From Nitrospirota bacterium (GTDB taxonomy: Bacteria; Nitrospirota; Thermodesulfovibrionia; Thermodesulfovibrionales; Magnetobacteriaceae): a DNA stretch of 64,000 bases. The notes beneath the pieces were generated by a model that saw only the letters and a list, made by a program, of their open reading frames with translations, did no database searches and was not told the DNA's origin. Shown piece after piece: positions 61,352 through 64,000 of this stretch (position 1 is its first letter; the number at the start of each line of letters is the position of its first letter). The position numbers and the translations under genes were made by a program. The stretch spans positions 1-64,000 of the forward strand of contig JADFXG010000010.1 in assembly GCA_015233895.1 (NCBI GenBank), in the 5' to 3' direction.

Positions 61352-62977
61352 TTATTTAACAAAAGTAATTAGCGACGGATCATAGCCCGCCGGACTTTCA
61401 AACCCAAGCAGATTGCACAGTGTGGCTGCTGAGTTACTAAGCCCGGGTTTATCTACTTTAGAAAGTTTATACTCGCCAGCAAAGCCCTGATCGTATATGA
61501 TAAACGGCACAGGGTTTAGCGTGTGTGAGGTCTTAACCGTTCTCTTACCCTTTTTAATTGAAATCATTTCGTCTGAATTCCCATGATCTGCCGTTACAAT
61601 CGCTATACCGCCAAGAGAGCTGACTACATCAAGGAGTTTCCCGACACATTCATCAACCGTTTCAACCGCTGTGATTGCAGCCTCCATTACACCAGTGTGT
61701 CCAACCATATCGCCATTAGCAAAGTTAAGCCTCACAAAACGATACTTGCCGGACTTAAGAGCTTCAGTGACTGCTTCAGTTATCTCATACGCTTTCATCT
61801 TAGGAGCCTTATCAAAGGTTAATTTATCGGATGGAATTTCCATGTATTTTTCAAGTTTTTCGTCTATATACCCGGAGCGGTTACCGTTCCAAAAATATGT
61901 CACATGGCCATATTTCTGAGTCTCAGATATTGCAAACATCGGGATGCTCTCCTTAGCAAGATACTCACACACAGTTTTATCTATCTGAGGCGGAACGACC
62001 AGATAATTTTTGGGTACCTTTGCGTCCGAGTCGTACTCCATCATACCGGCATAAAATACATCGGGAAAACGCCCTCGCTCAAACTTATCAAACTCCGGGC
62101 CTGAATCAAATGTCTTAGAGATTTCTATTGCCCTGTCTCCCCTGAAATTGAAAAATATTACAGAGTCCCCGTCCTCCATGCGTCCAACAGGATTACCTGC
62201 GTCATCAACCACGACAAAGGCGTCCATGTTCTGGTCGTCAATGTCTTTTGCGTAAGAAGCGTTAACGTACTCGGTACAGGACTTACAAGGAGTTCCGATG
62301 CCGTTTACATGAGCATCCCAGCCCCGTTTTACAATCCGCCAGTCGGCTTCATACCTGTCCATGGTGACGTTCATTCGTCCGCCTCCGGAGGCTATGACGT
62401 AGTGAAATCCGCGTTCATCCCGGATTTTTTTCAGCGCCTCCTCAAGAGGGGTGACGTATTCAAGTGCGGTTCTTGGCCCCACATCGCGACCGTCTAAAAG
62501 CGGGTGCACCCGCACTTTTTTGACTCCCACCTCGGCAAGTTTATTAATCATTGCGTATAAATGGCTGATATTTGAGTGGACGTTAGCATCTGAAAAGAGG
62601 CCTATAAAGTGAACAGCGCCGCCGTTTTTGCCGCGTTCTGCGATTTTTTGCCAAAGCTTACCGCTAAACACGGCTCCAGTGGCAAAGTCTTCATTTACTC
62701 GTTTTGCTCCCTGAGCAAACACACGGCCTGCACCGAAGGCGTTATGCCCGACCTCGCTGTTACCCATATCCTCATCCGAGGGTAGCCCCACGGCCTCACC
62801 GTGTGCACGAATCGAGGTAAAGAACTCACTCTTAAACAGTTTATCCAAAGTCGGCGTTTTTGCTAAAAACACCGCATTGGTTTCATCCTCTTTACCAAGT
62901 CCCACACCATCCATGATTATCATAAGAAGCGGGCCCTTTCGTCCGGCAAAACCCTTTAGTTTTTTTAATCTCTCCAT
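61352..62977 (-). CDS. gpmI: 2,3-bisphosphoglycerate-independent phosphoglycerate mutase
   Basis: A 541-residue two-domain iPGM of the alkaline phosphatase superfamily. IIMDGVGLG near 20 (metal Asp), MGNSEVGHNAFGAGRV with the phosphoryl Ser near 72, HPLLDGRDVGPRTALEY near 155, VTADHGNSDEM near 463. It interconverts 3- and 2-phosphoglycerate. All metal-site residues are there. Slightly longer than the common 510-residue form. Confidence 0.94.
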   Translation of the reverse strand: MERLKKLKGFAGRKGPLLMIIMDGVGLGKEDETNAVFLAKTPTLDKLFKSEFFTSIRAHGEAVGLPSDEDMGNSEVGHNAFGAGRVFAQGAKRVNEDFATGAVFSGKLWQKIAERGKNGGAVHFIGLFSDANVHSNISHLYAMINKLAEVGVKKVRVHPLLDGRDVGPRTALEYVTPLEEALKKIRDERGFHYVIASGGGRMNVTMDRYEADWRIVKRGWDAHVNGIGTPCKSCTEYVNASYAKDIDDQNMDAFVVVDDAGNPVGRMEDGDSVIFFNFRGDRAIEISKTFDSGPEFDKFERGRFPDVFYAGMMEYDSDAKVPKNYLVVPPQIDKTVCEYLAKESIPMFAISETQKYGHVTYFWNGNRSGYIDEKLEKYMEIPSDKLTFDKAPKMKAYEITEAVTEALKSGKYRFVRLNFANGDMVGHTGVMEAAITAVETVDECVGKLLDVVSSLGGIAIVTADHGNSDEMISIKKGKRTVKTSHTLNPVPFIIYDQGFAGEYKLSKVDKPGLSNSAATLCNLLGFESPAGYDPSLITFVK

Positions 62978-63137
62978 GTTTATTACTATCCTCCTAATTT
63001 ATTCGCATCTCTCTCAGTAGTTGAGATTATATAACAATTGCAGGCTAATTATAAATAGCTTTTTAACAGCATAAAAAATTTGAGAAAAAATTTCATTTAG
63101 TGTTAGTATAAAAAATGCAAACCGGGAGATTATAGGG

Positions 63138-64000
63138 ATGGCAAGCGGCAGAATTTTTGTTGTTGACGATGAGGTAATAATATCTCAGGATATAACTGTA
63201 ACCCTTAAGAAACTTGGGTATGATGTTGTTGGATCAGCCTCCACAGGGCAGGATGCTATAGATAAAGTATTAGAGTTAAAGCCGGATTTAATTCTTATGG
63301 ACATACAGCTCATCGGAGATATTGACGGCATAGAGGCAGCAAGAGAAATTCATAACTATTACGACATCCCTGTAATATTTGTAAGCTCCTACTCAGATGA
63401 TCAATTATTAAAGAGAGCAAAAGTGACAGGACCCTTTGGCTACATCCTGAAACCATTTGATGACAGGTCACTGTATGCCTCAATAGAGATGACTCTCTTT
63501 AAACATGGCATGGAAAAAAAGCTGAAGGAAAATTCCGAACGCTATGCGATGGCTTCAAGTGCCGGAGGGATTGGGATATGGGACTGGGATATTGAGTCCG
63601 GTGATGTGTTTATAGATACCAACCTGAAAAGAATGGCTGGTTACAATGAAGATGAAATAGAAAACTCTATGAGCGCTTTCTATAGCTTGATTAGTGTGGA
63701 TGATACGATTTATTTTAAAACTGAATTACAAAAGGCAATAAGCCAGTGTATGTCAAATTTTGAAATCACGCACAAGTTAAAGCATAAAGACGGCACAGTC
63801 TTGTCAATGCTTGCAAGAGGTAAAGTATATTGCGGCAAGAGGGGCAAACCAACGAGGGTTATGTGTGCCGACATGGATATATCAAGGCTTACCGCCATAG
63901 AGAAAACGCTTAAGAAAACCGTCATAAAAGAGATAAAACAGAAAGAGTTTTTTAAAGCCATGTTTGAAAAAAACATAGCCGGTATAATCATCACAGAGAT
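63138..64000 (+). CDS. response regulator with PAS domain (cut by window end)
   Basis: A partial protein of 287 codons that runs off the end. The receiver begins FVVDDEVIISQD with the phospho-Asp in LILMDIQL near residue 55 and a Lys in YILKPFDD near 104. A PAS fold follows from about residue 134 (SAGGIGIWDWDIESG), a second PAS is just starting at the end (FEKNIAGIIITE). Such RR-PAS proteins often continue into a kinase or diguanylate cyclase, which cannot be seen. ATG 63138 has GGGAGA 8 nt upstream. Confidence 0.88.
   Translation, partial: MASGRIFVVDDEVIISQDITVTLKKLGYDVVGSASTGQDAIDKVLELKPDLILMDIQLIGDIDGIEAAREIHNYYDIPVIFVSSYSDDQLLKRAKVTGPFGYILKPFDDRSLYASIEMTLFKHGMEKKLKENSERYAMASSAGGIGIWDWDIESGDVFIDTNLKRMAGYNEDEIENSMSAFYSLISVDDTIYFKTELQKAISQCMSNFEITHKLKHKDGTVLSMLARGKVYCGKRGKPTRVMCADMDISRLTAIEKTLKKTVIKEIKQKEFFKAMFEKNIAGIIITE

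Noticed and set aside
1-64000. CRISPR array
   Set aside because: No series of equal direct repeats with unique spacers was found; repeats are microsatellite, palindromic or coding.
1-64000. Prophage or integrative element
   Set aside because: No integrase, capsid, portal, terminase or conjugation gene is present.

Overview
The window looks like chromosome from an anaerobic or microaerophilic Gram-negative bacterium, most likely in Nitrospirota or near the delta-proteobacterial lineages. This is inferred from gene content, not from a marker-gene search. The clues are System II cytochrome c maturation (ResB/CcsA), a very large fused acyl-CoA dehydratase activase-type protein, an oxygen-independent route to the cobamide lower ligand, an Rrf2/TusA-like/IscS-like/IscU operon, SpeD, HldE-type LPS heptose chemistry, and many toxin-antitoxin modules and dispersed palindromes. 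Protein genes are dense and on both strands, and housekeeping blocks alternate with visibly accessory ones.

Layout. 0.2-3.1 kb: nitroreductase, a purine/methylthio-nucleoside phosphorylase and tldD. 3.1-7.1 kb: an accessory island with three secreted proteins that share a new-looking four-cysteine C-terminal module, a MITE-like element, and a broken copy of the tldD 3' end. 7.1-9.9 kb: HepT/MntA, a TolC-type protein, a RelB/DinJ stub and HicBA with an apparently defective HicA. 10-13.7 kb: MFS transporter, a tiny dual-CxxC protein whose frame runs through a UGA (candidate selenoprotein), rpsT, then a cobalamin riboswitch, a terminator and a ThiC-family gene best read as bzaF, flanked by inverted repeats of about 115 bp. 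13.8-15.5 kb: two more members of the secreted four-cysteine family. 15.6-26.9 kb: OsmC, tRNA-Val, radical SAM/SPASM, the 1406-residue activase plus a 31-residue bS22/mS38-like protein, a truncated MscS, a GlcD-type oxidase and ccsA/resB.

27-30.4 kb: a decayed WD40-caspase gene and a frameshifted DUF1640-like gene. 30.5-43.8 kb: htpG, a DsbC-like oxidoreductase, cobT, a second MITE copy, a PstS-like binding protein beside a 1415-residue multi-PAS histidine kinase, an NlpC/P60-like protein and glgX bracketed by two related hairpins. 44-47.6 kb: Phd/PIN toxin-antitoxin, then an IscR-like box and the Rrf2/TusA-like/IscS-like/IscU operon, in which the IscS-like protein has Gln where the PLP lysine should be. 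47.7-64 kb: an intact DUF1640 paralogue, two DUF202 proteins, hldE C-domain, mfd, a two-gene ATPase operon (one member multi-pass membrane and STAND-like), speD, a 3D-domain protein, rplM-rpsI-argC, cobB, gpmI and a response regulator-PAS protein cut by the window edge.

Connections. bzaF (lower-ligand synthesis), cobT (lower-ligand activation) and cobB (corrin amidation) are three separate parts of one cobamide pathway, and the riboswitch puts bzaF under cobamide control. The Fe-S operon appears autoregulated and may not use cysteine as its sulfur donor. The five secreted proteins share one C-terminal module joined to different N-terminal parts (seven-blade BNR propeller, Thr-rich stalk, bacterial repeat domains, or nothing), which suggests a surface or extracellular system built by duplication. 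These five proteins, the candidate UGA-containing protein, the Lys-less IscS and the ATPase pair are the parts most worth following up.
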